Below, one piece after another: positions 56,389 through 64,000 of a stretch of 64,000 nucleotides of DNA. The notes beneath the pieces are model-generated. The model had not been told where the DNA came from. It was given only the letters and a program-made list of their open reading frames with translations, and searched no databases. This stretch comes from Clostridiisalibacter paucivorans DSM 22131 (GTDB lineage: Bacteria; Bacillota; Clostridia; Tissierellales; Clostridiisalibacteraceae), in assembly GCF_000620125.1 (NCBI RefSeq), contig NZ_JHVL01000009.1:25896-89895 (forward strand). The letters are read 5' to 3'. Position numbers and translations under genes: made by a program. Positions within the stretch are counted from its first letter, which is position 1; each line of letters starts with the position of its first letter.

Positions 56389-57204
56389 GTGATAAATAAA
56401 AAGCTTGATAAGTTAAAAAATATCATTAAAGAAAAACAAAAGATTGCTGTAGCATTTTCGGCAGGTGTAGACAGCACTTTTTTATTGAAAGTTTGTAGAG
56501 ATGAATTGGGAGATAATGTTGTAGCAATAACAGTAAATGCCCCTATGCAACCTAGAAATGAGATTGAAGATGCAAGAAAATTGGTTAAAAGTTTAGAAGT
56601 AAAACATATTGAAATAAATCTAGGCTATAGTAGATTTCAGGAAATTATGGACAATCCTCCCAATAGATGTTATTTATGTAAAAAACAAATTTTCACTACA
56701 ATAATAGAAAAGGCAGAAAGTATTGGAATAGAGTATATTGCTGATGGTTCTAATATGGATGATTTAGGTGATTACAGACCTGGAATGAAGGCTTTAAAGG
56801 AGCTGGAAGTTATAAGTCCATTATTAGACGCAGAATTGACCAAAGATGATATACGAAATCTATCTAGGGGAATGGGACTTCCTACATGGGATAAACCGGC
56901 ATTATCCTGTTTGGCAACCAGAATACCCTATGGTAATAAAATCACCATGGAGAAATTAGAAACTATAGAGAAGGCAGAGAATTATCTTAAGCTATTGGGT
57001 TTTAAACAATTTAGAGTAAGGCATCATGGAGATATTGCTAGGATAGAGATTTCTATGGATGAAATGTGTAGATTTTTAGATTTAGAGATATTTAAAAAGG
57101 TGACTAAAGGTATAAAAAAAATGGGTTTTAAGCATGTAACTTTGGACCTAGAAGGATATAATAGAGGTAGTATGAACTGGGTTGTCGAAAAGGAGGAATA
57201 CTAA
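56389..57204 (+). CDS. larE: LarE sulfur transferase of nickel-pincer cofactor synthesis
   Basis: A 271-residue PP-loop enzyme. It has AVAFSAGVDSTFLLK (ATP pyrophosphatase loop), NRCYLCKKQ (Cys94, Cys97) and PALSCLATRIPYG (Cys174, at the place of the sacrificial Cys of Lactobacillus LarE). LarE adds sulfur to the pyridinium biscarboxylate precursor. Three Cys, rather than one, suggest the type that carries a [4Fe-4S] cluster. The GTG at 56389 follows GGGAGAG; the frame extends upstream to 56338 but over the promoter. larB starts six bases later. Confidence 0.93.
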   Translation: MINKKLDKLKNIIKEKQKIAVAFSAGVDSTFLLKVCRDELGDNVVAITVNAPMQPRNEIEDARKLVKSLEVKHIEINLGYSRFQEIMDNPPNRCYLCKKQIFTTIIEKAESIGIEYIADGSNMDDLGDYRPGMKALKELEVISPLLDAELTKDDIRNLSRGMGLPTWDKPALSCLATRIPYGNKITMEKLETIEKAENYLKLLGFKQFRVRHHGDIARIEISMDEMCRFLDLEIFKKVTKGIKKMGFKHVTLDLEGYNRGSMNWVVEKEEY

Positions 57205-57209
57205 AAAAG

Positions 57210-57965
57210 ATGTCATATATTCGGAATATATTGGAGCAATTGAAATCAGGAGAGATAGATATAGATAATGCAGTTAATGAATTAAAAGATATGCCCTTTG
57301 AAGACTTGGGATATGCCAAAATAGACCATCATAGGGAGATTAGAAATGGCTACCCAGAAGTGATATATTGTGAAGGTAAAGAGATAGAGCATATAAAGGG
57401 TATAGTTGATAAAATGCTTATAAAAGATACAAATATATTGGCTACCAGGGCAGATAAAGCTGTATATGAAGCATTAAAAGATATGGATGAACATATAACG
57501 TATTATGAATTGGCCAGGATAGTAGCGATAAAGAAAAAAGAGATTGAAATGAGTAAAAATAAAGTTTTAGTGGTTACGGGAGGGACATCGGATATACCTG
57601 TGGCTGAAGAGGCGGCTATAACGGCTGAATTTTTAGGGAATACTGTGGAAAGATTATATGATGTGGGCGTTGCAGGGATACATAGACTTTTAGCTAATAT
57701 AAAGGTATTAAATGATGCATCAGTAATAATTACTGTAGCAGGAATGGAAGGTGCCTTGGCTAGTGTTGTGGGTGGATTAGTAGATAAACCAGTAATTGGC
57801 GTTCCAACCAGTGTTGGATATGGGACTAATTTTAATGGAGTATCTGCATTGCTTACGATGTTAAATAGCTGTGCCAGTGGTATTGGAGTAGTAAATATAG
57901 ATAATGGATTTGGAGCAGCATATTTAGCCAGTACTATAATAAGACAGATAAAAAATAGTCGGTAG
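57210..57965 (+). CDS. larB: LarB, pyridinium-3,5-biscarboxylate mononucleotide synthase
   Basis: A 251-residue protein related to PurE in its C-terminal half (VVTGGTSDIPVAEEAAITAE and VAGMEGALASVVGGLVDKPV). The N-terminal half has GEIDIDNAVNELKDMPFEDL and AKIDHHREIRNGYPEVIYCE. LarB carboxylates and hydrolyses nicotinic acid adenine dinucleotide as the first step of nickel-pincer cofactor synthesis. It is six bases after larE. Confidence 0.95.
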   Translation: MSYIRNILEQLKSGEIDIDNAVNELKDMPFEDLGYAKIDHHREIRNGYPEVIYCEGKEIEHIKGIVDKMLIKDTNILATRADKAVYEALKDMDEHITYYELARIVAIKKKEIEMSKNKVLVVTGGTSDIPVAEEAAITAEFLGNTVERLYDVGVAGIHRLLANIKVLNDASVIITVAGMEGALASVVGGLVDKPVIGVPTSVGYGTNFNGVSALLTMLNSCASGIGVVNIDNGFGAAYLASTIIRQIKNSR

Positions 57966-57986
57966 TTAGTAGTGTGTAGTCCGTAG
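57960..57986. repeat. Heptamer-type repeat after larB
   Basis: CGGTAGTTAGTAGTGTGTAG then TCCGTAG: units of the dispersed family, starting within the last codons of larB. Confidence 0.5.
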
Positions 57987-58080
57987 CACAATAAAGAAAA
58001 TAGCAGGATTATATCAGTCTAATGACAAAGGTATAAAAACAGTTACTAATCTCAAGAATTTGAAAAATATGAAGAAACGA

Positions 58081-58139
58081 GAGAAAATAGGATTGCAAAC
58101 TCGCTTAGGCTCAAACAGTGCAATTCTAACAATTTTCTC
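58081..58139. repeat. Inverted repeat element in the larB-larC gap
   Basis: GAGAAAATAGGATTGCA (58081-58097) pairs with the region TGCAATTCTAACAATTTTCTC (58119-58139) apart from a few gaps. The loop reads AACTCGCTTAGGCTCAAACA. It differs from the heptamer family and looks like a separate mobile or structural element. A smaller GAACC/GGTTC hairpin follows at about 58224-58245. Confidence 0.65.
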
Positions 58140-58250
58140 CCTTATTCTATATCTTCACAAAACCTTAAGAAATGTTCCTTTATATTGTATACTTTTATCA
58201 TAAATATACGTTTGTTAACAATCATAGAGAACCGTAAGGTTCTATACTAT

Positions 58251-58313
58251 AGACTAAGAGCTAAGAGCTAAGAACTAAGAACTAAGAACTAAGAGCTAAG
58301 AACTAAGAGCTAA
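58251..58313. repeat. Tandem heptamer array before larC
   Basis: A run of 7-base units CTAAGAG and CTAAGAA, about nine in a row, ending in A-rich sequence just before the larC ribosome site. It is the clearest tandem form of the dispersed heptamer repeat. Confidence 0.85.
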
Positions 58314-58331
58314 AAAAAGAGGAGGGATAAA

Positions 58332-59563
58332 ATGGAAGAGAAAATACTATATTTTGATTGTTTGGCAGGAATAAGTGGTGATATGACCATAGGGGCTCTA
58401 TTGGATTTAGGTATTGATAATGAAAAATTTATAGAAGAGTTGGAAAAACTAAATATAGATGGATATGAGTTGGAGATTAAAAATGACCAAAAAAATGGTA
58501 TAACAGGAACTGACTTTAATGTAATAATTAAAGAACATCATCAACATAATCATAGTCATGACCACGATCATCATGCACATAGTCATGTCCATAGAAATTT
58601 AAAAGATATAGAAGAAATAATAGATGCTAGTCAATTAAATAACTATATAAAGGATTTAAGTAAGAAGATATTTAAATTTGTAGCAGAATCTGAGGCAAAA
58701 ATTCATAATAAGGATATAAATAATGTACATTTTCATGAAGTGGGGGCGATAGATTCAATAGTGGATATAGTGGGTACTGCCATATGTATAGATATGTTAG
58801 AATTTGATAAAATATATGCCTCTCCTTTACATATAGGTACAGGATTTGTGAACTGTGCCCATGGTAATATTCCTGTTCCAGCACCTGCTACATTGGAAAT
58901 TTTAAAGGGCGTGGAGGTCTATTCTACAGGGATAAAATCTGAGCTTGTAACGCCTACTGGAGCTGCTATAATAAAGGCATTGGCTGAGGAGTTTATACCA
59001 ATTCCCAATATGACCATGGAGAAAATAGGTTATGGGTTAGGTAAGAAGGATTTAGAAATAACTAATGTATTAAGGATATATATGGGTAAAAAAAAACTGA
59101 CTCAGAATTAAATATATTAGAGACAAATGTAGATGATATGAATCCAGAATATTATTCCTATATAATGCCCAAACTCTTAGAAGAGGGGGCAAAGGATGTA
59201 TATATGGCTAATATAATGATGAAAAAAAATAGGCCTGCTATTAAGCTTACGGTATTATGTGAAAGTGATGATGTAAAAAATATGGAGGATATATTGTTTA
59301 AAGAAACAAGTACATTGGGAATAAGAAGGTATAAAGTGAAAAGGACAGAGCTTGAAAGAAAATTTATTAAAATAAAGACTAAATTTGGTTTAGTGACATT
59401 AAAATTAGGATATAAAGAAGGGAAAATATTAAAATATAGTCCAGAATATCAAGAGTGTCAGGAGATAGCCAAGGGTTTTGATATTCCTATAAATAAGGTA
59501 TATAAAGAGATAATACATAGTGCCAAAAAATATTTTGAGGTAGCTAAATTATATTATTCTTGA
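58332..59563 (+). CDS. larC: LarC nickel insertion enzyme (two frames joined by -1 frameshift)
   Basis: The zero frame (58332-59111) encodes LarC1: FDCLAGISGDMTIGALLDLG, a His-rich loop at about 75-92 (HQHNHSHDHDHHAHSHVH) and VHFHEVGAIDSIVDIVG. It stops soon after nine A at 59088-59096. Slipping back one base there continues in the LarC2 frame (ILETNVDDMNPEYY onward) to 59563, giving 410 residues, the normal length of LarC. Programmed frameshifting of larC is known in Lactobacillus plantarum. LarC inserts Ni into the pincer cofactor. No larA is in the window. Confidence 0.92.
59071..59111 (+). other. Recoding site of larC (A9 slippery run)
   Basis: TAAGGA at 59071-59076 resembles a Shine-Dalgarno stimulator. 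It is followed 11 bases later by nine A (codons AAA AAA AAA at 59088-59096). The zero-frame stop TAA is at 59109-59111. No strong hairpin follows. Confidence 0.75.
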
Positions 59564-59588
59564 CAACAATATGAGATTTTGTTAACCT
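59560..59588 (+). promoter_or_regulatory. Promoter of the guanine riboswitch-guaB unit
   Basis: TTGACA (59560-59565) and TAACCT (59583-59588) are 17 bases apart. The -35 overlaps the larC stop codon. The aptamer starts 20 bases downstream. Confidence 0.6.
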
Positions 59589-59608
59589 AAAAAGAACTTA
59601 TATATAAG

Positions 59609-59677
59609 ACTCATATATCTCCTGGAATATGGCTAGGAAGTTTCTACCAGATGACCGTAAATTGTCTGACTATGGGT
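59609..59677 (+). ncRNA. Guanine riboswitch (purine aptamer)
   Basis: P1 pairs ACTCATA (59609-59615) with TATGGGT (59671-59677). The loops match the purine aptamer (TATGGCTAGGAAG, GTTTCTACCAGATGACCG, TAAATTGTCTGACTATG). The specificity base before the P1 3' strand is C (59670), the guanine/hypoxanthine form rather than the adenine form. An antiterminator pairs 59672-59682 with 59709-59719. Confidence 0.96.
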
Positions 59678-59698
59678 GGAATTCAACGAAATTATTAA

Positions 59699-61237
<1,539 letters not shown>

Positions 61238-61250
61238 ATAATATAATATT

Positions 61251-61317
61251 TGGTAGTTCGTAGTCGATAGTTGAAATCCTACGGATTTCTATTCTTTGCC
61301 TAAGAACTAAGAGTTAA
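61251..61317. repeat. Palindromic-core repeat between guaB and guaA
   Basis: Heptamer-like GGTAGTTCGTAG and GATAGTT lead to the core GAAATCC-TAC-GGATTTC, then CTAAGAACTAAGAG. It shares the core of the copies at 13743-13824 and 23418-23481. Confidence 0.7.
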
Positions 61318-61363
61318 TAATTAAATGGAGCTAAGAATTAGAAAAAGAAAGGGTTGAGGATAA

Positions 61364-62896
61364 TTGAATAATGATCTTGTATTAATTATGGATTTTGGAG
61401 GTCAATATAGCCAATTGATAGCAAGAAGGGTAAGGGAAGCAAATGTATATTGCGAGATAGTACCCTATGATTATAGTATAGAAGATATAAAGAAAAAGGC
61501 ACCAAAGGGCATAATATTTTCAGGTGGTCCTGCCAGTGTATATGCAGAGAATTCTCCTAAATGTCATGAAGAAGTATTTCATTTAGGTATTCCAGTTCTT
61601 GGTATATGTTATGGTGGACAATTGATGTCTCAAGTTTTTGGAGGAAAGGTAAATAGAGCGGATTCTAGAGAATATGGTAGAGTTGAACTAAATATATTAG
61701 ATGACGAAGGCATATTTGAAGGTATAAAACAAGATATATTGTGTTGGATGAGTCATACAGACTTTATAGAGACTCCTCCTGAAGGATTCGATATTACGGC
61801 TACCACTGAGTTCTGTCCTGTTGCTGCAATGGCAAATAAGGATAAAAAACTTTATGCGGTACAATTTCATCCAGAGGTAGAACATACTGAAATGGGAAGA
61901 GAGATACTAAATAATTTCCTATACAATGTATGTGAAATTAGTGGTGATTGGAATATGGGCGATTTTGCTACTGAAACCATAGAGGCTATAAAGAATGAGA
62001 TAGGAGATGGAAAGGCATTGTGTGCCCTTTCAGGTGGAGTAGATTCATCAGTTGCAGCAGTATTGGTTCATAAGGCCATAGGTAAAAACCTTACCTGTGT
62101 TTTTGTTGACCATGGTCTGTTGAGAAAAAATGAAGCAGATCAAGTGGAAGAGGTATTTAGAAATAAATTTGATATGAATTTAATAAGGGTTGATGCTAAA
62201 GATAGATTCTTAGGGAAGTTAAAAGGTGTTACAGACCCTGAGAGAAAGAGGAAGATTATAGGAGAAGAATTCATAAGGGTATTTGAAGAAGAAAAGGCTA
62301 AATTAGGAAAGATTGATTATTTGGTACAGGGAACTATATATCCCGATGTAATAGAGAGTGGAACTGACAAGGCATCGGTCATAAAAAGTCATCACAATGT
62401 TGGAGGACTTCCTGAGGATGTAGACTTTAAACTAGTGGAACCTTTAGATCAATTATTTAAGGACGAAGTAAGAAAAGTTGGTAAAGAACTCAATATTCCC
62501 GAGGAAATAGTAGAGAGACAACCATTCCCAGGGCCTGGACTTGCCATTAGAGTATTAGGTGAAATTACAGAAGAGAAGCTTAAAATAGTTAGAGAGGCCG
62601 ACTGGATATTTAGAGAAGAGATAAAGAAGGCAGGATTAAACAAAGTGATTTGGCAATATTTTGCAGCATTGCCAAATATAAAGAGTGTAGGAGTAATGGG
62701 TGATGAAAGAACCTATAGTCATACCATAGCATTGAGGGCAGTAACATCCTCCGATGGAATGACAGCAGATTGGGCAAGGATTCCCCATGAAGTATTAGAG
62801 AAAATCTCTAATAAGATAGTAAATAATGTGGACGGAGTAAATAGAATAGTATACGACATAACAAGCAAACCACCATCAACAATAGAGTGGGAATAA
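61364..62896 (+). CDS. guaA: GMP synthase (glutamine-hydrolysing)
   Basis: A 510-residue enzyme. The amidotransferase domain (about 1-190) has [13 protein letters not shown] (catalytic Cys) and [13 protein letters not shown]. The PP-loop domain has [16 protein letters not shown], and the C-terminal dimerisation domain ends [17 protein letters not shown]. It converts XMP to GMP. The start is TTG 61364 after GAGGAT; the nearby ATG is out of frame. The 3' end of guaA is a known integration hotspot, and an integrase lies directly beyond. Confidence 0.97.
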   Translation: MNNDLVLIMDFGGQYSQLIARRVREANVYCEIVPYDYSIEDIKKKAPKGIIFSGGPASVYAENSPKCHEEVFHLGIPVLGICYGGQLMSQVFGGKVNRADSREYGRVELNILDDEGIFEGIKQDILCWMSHTDFIETPPEGFDITATTEFCPVAAMANKDKKLYAVQFHPEVEHTEMGREILNNFLYNVCEISGDWNMGDFATETIEAIKNEIGDGKALCALSGGVDSSVAAVLVHKAIGKNLTCVFVDHGLLRKNEADQVEEVFRNKFDMNLIRVDAKDRFLGKLKGVTDPERKRKIIGEEFIRVFEEEKAKLGKIDYLVQGTIYPDVIESGTDKASVIKSHHNVGGLPEDVDFKLVEPLDQLFKDEVRKVGKELNIPEEIVERQPFPGPGLAIRVLGEITEEKLKIVREADWIFREEIKKAGLNKVIWQYFAALPNIKSVGVMGDERTYSHTIALRAVTSSDGMTADWARIPHEVLEKISNKIVNNVDGVNRIVYDITSKPPSTIEWE

Positions 62897-62902
62897 CATT
62901 AT

Positions 62903-62944
62903 AAAACCCTGAAAGCCTTGATTTTCCAAGGCTTTCAGGGTTTT
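62903..62944. terminator. Terminator after guaA
   Basis: A perfect stem AAAACCCTGAAAGCCTTG / CAAGGCTTTCAGGGTTTT. Confidence 0.93.
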
Positions 62945-62955
62945 AATTTGTCTTG

Positions 62956-62972
62956 TGATACTAATATGATAC
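62956..62972. other. Paired TGATAC repeats at the integrase 3' end
   Basis: TGATAC at 62956-62961 and 62967-62972, five bases apart. The same pair with the same spacing occurs at 16073-16089. Direct repeats beside an integrase gene may be arm-type binding sites or part of an attachment region; this is speculative. Confidence 0.35.
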
Positions 62973-63690
62973 TATTTATTATTTTCAGGGGTTTCTGTAT
63001 TCTCAAATTTATCATTTATTACTGCCAAACGGTTTGCCACTTCCCCATGTTTATTTGGATATAAATGCGAATAGGTCTGAAGCGTTGTTTCTATATTTTC
63101 ATGCCCTAATCTTTCAGAGATCAGCAAAGGTGAAAAGCCTTCTTCAATGAGAAGTGAAGCATGTGAGTGTCTAAGATCATGAACCCTTATTTTCTTCACA
63201 CCTGAATTCTTGCATCCACGTTTCATTTCACTATGCAAATATGACTTTGTAACTGGAAATAAGCGTTCATGGGGGTCATAGTCATATAGTTTGGAAACAT
63301 AGTCCTTGATCATATCACAAATGAAATCAGGTATAGTGATGATCCTTTTGCTTTTGGGTGTTTTGGGTTCCAAGATCAGATCTTCACCTTCATGCCTTGC
63401 ATAGTTCTTTGAGATTGAAACTGTTTTATTTTCAAAGTCAAAGTCATCCAAGGTGAGTGCTAAACATTCACCTGATCTCATACCAGTCCAAAATAACAAT
63501 TCAAATATTACCTTTGAGATTGGCTTATCAGAAACAAATAACATGAACTTCTTGAATTCTTCAGTTGTCCAAAATTTCATTGAATCAGCATTCTTTTTCC
63601 CCATAGATCCACAAACCCTTGCAGGGTTGGATGGTAGCTTGTAATATTTACACGCAAAGTTGAAGATAGCTGAAATCTGATTGTGGACAG
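62972..63690 (-). pseudogene. Tyrosine recombinase/integrase, N-terminal part cut off by an IS element
   Basis: The minus-strand frame runs from about 63690 to 62972. It carries the catalytic domain: Arg in LFWTGMRSGECLALTLDDF, HDLRHSHASLLIEEG (His, Arg), GHENIETTLQTYSHLYP (Tyr). Upstream of the apparent ATG (63604) the frame still encodes core-binding-type sequence (HNQISAIFNFACKYYKLPSN), then hits the IS end and a stop at 63695-63697. The full gene must have been larger. It faces guaA, consistent with an island integrated at guaA. Confidence 0.85.
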
Positions 63691-63691
63691 T

Positions 63692-64000
63692 TGTTTATGA
63701 TATCCTAAAAGTACCCCAAATTCTAATTGAAAATTCCCCTAGAGGAAATATATAATAACCCTATGGCAATTCATAGGGGAGGCAAGGGGATGATCAATTT
63801 AATGGACAAACAGAAAATAATAATAGCTAGTTTTTTAGATGGTAAATCTCAGTGGGAAATACATAGAGAAACTGGATTTGCTAGAAAGACAATTAGAAAG
63901 TATATTAATGAATATGAAGAAAATAAAGTGAAACTTTTAGAAGGAGATGGAGATAAGTTAATTCTGACTGAAGATATTGTAGCTCCACCTAAATATGATA
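63692..64000 (+). mobile_element. IS21-family insertion sequence, left end (runs off window)
   Basis: The element seems to begin at TGTTTATGATATCC (63692), exactly where integrase homology ends. The first 100 bases have no coding but repeat short motifs (GTACCCC, ATTCCCC). A CCCTATG/CATAGGG hairpin at 63759-63778 sits before the transposase start. The right end is outside the window, so the terminal repeats and target duplication cannot be checked. Confidence 0.8.
63790..64000 (+). CDS. istA: IS21-family transposase IstA, N-terminal part (3' end outside window)
   Basis: The first 70 residues are visible: MINLMDKQKIIIASFLDGKS, then QWEIHRETGFARKTIRKYIN, a helix-turn-helix typical of IstA, and the start of the linker (LTEDIVAPPKYD). 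The catalytic DDE domain and the IstB ATPase gene would follow outside. AGGGGAGG at 63775-63782 supports ATG 63790; ATG 63802 is an alternative. Confidence 0.85.
   Translation, partial: MINLMDKQKIIIASFLDGKSQWEIHRETGFARKTIRKYINEYEENKVKLLEGDGDKLILTEDIVAPPKYD

Noticed and set aside
58332..59563. larC as a pseudogene broken by a frameshift
   Set aside because: The break falls exactly at an A9 slippery run with a Shine-Dalgarno-like stimulator, both parts keep full motifs, and larC frameshifting is known in a related system.

Overview
The window is an AT-rich chromosomal segment from a low-GC Gram-positive bacterium. The gene set (flagella, hpf-secA-prfB, CIRCE-groESL, BirA/bioY, ribU under an FMN riboswitch, rex, electron-transferring flavoproteins, glutamate dehydrogenase, BrnQ, a CodY-type box, a possible spore-coat pair) points to a motile, anaerobic, amino-acid-fermenting member of the Clostridia, possibly a Tissierellales-like lineage. 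That placement is inference from gene content. No rRNA or tRNA gene was seen.

Layout. 1-4.7 kb: 3' end of a photolyase, a sigma-D-type promoter, the flaG-fliD-fliS flagellar tail operon, a cluster of DnaA-box-like sites, and hpf. 4.8-9.8 kb: two two-component systems. One is a cytosolic TPR kinase and a response regulator that meet tail to tail with overlapping ends. The other is a Met/His-rich membrane kinase with its regulator and a SHOCT protein. 9.8-16 kb: secA, prfB (with its autoregulatory frameshift) and tex. 16-19.2 kb: first acyl-CoA dehydrogenase-EtfB-EtfA cassette. 19.4-23.4 kb: hybrid histidine kinase, amidohydrolase, FMN riboswitch-ribU. 23.6-32.2 kb: tsaE-tsaB-rimI and tsaD (t6A tRNA modification), separated by an accessory block of two YfcC-type transporters, an ArsR-type repressor, an M20 peptidase, four related palindromic operators and a vestigial leader ORF. 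32.2-35.8 kb: second DnaA-box cluster, bioY with a BirA operator, an ABC-F ATPase, rex. 35.8-41.5 kb: a CBS-PAS-AAA+ sigma-54 activator, a sigma-54 promoter, and a second acyl-CoA dehydrogenase-Etf cassette whose EtfA carries a two-[4Fe-4S] ferredoxin domain. 41.7-48.8 kb: a P-loop/Asp23 fusion, BrnQ, a D-2-hydroxyacid dehydrogenase, a HisC-like aminotransferase and glutamate dehydrogenase. 48.9-56.1 kb: OGG glycosylase, DUF554, AI-2E-family protein, groES-groEL, NhaC-type antiporter, two tiny genes. 56.3-59.6 kb: larE-larB-larC (nickel-pincer cofactor), with larC split by a -1 slippery run. 59.6-62.9 kb: guanine riboswitch-guaB and guaA. 62.9-64 kb: the 3' part of an integrase next to guaA, broken by an IS21-family element that runs off the window.

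The metabolic genes fit together as amino-acid fermentation: branched-chain amino acid uptake, transamination, glutamate dehydrogenase, 2-hydroxyacid dehydrogenase, and two acyl-CoA dehydrogenase/Etf complexes, one probably under sigma-54 control and tied to ferredoxin. Control elements seen directly include two riboswitches, two recoding sites, and CIRCE, BirA-, CodY- and Rex-like operators. A family of heptamer-built, often palindromic repeats is scattered through the intergenic gaps.
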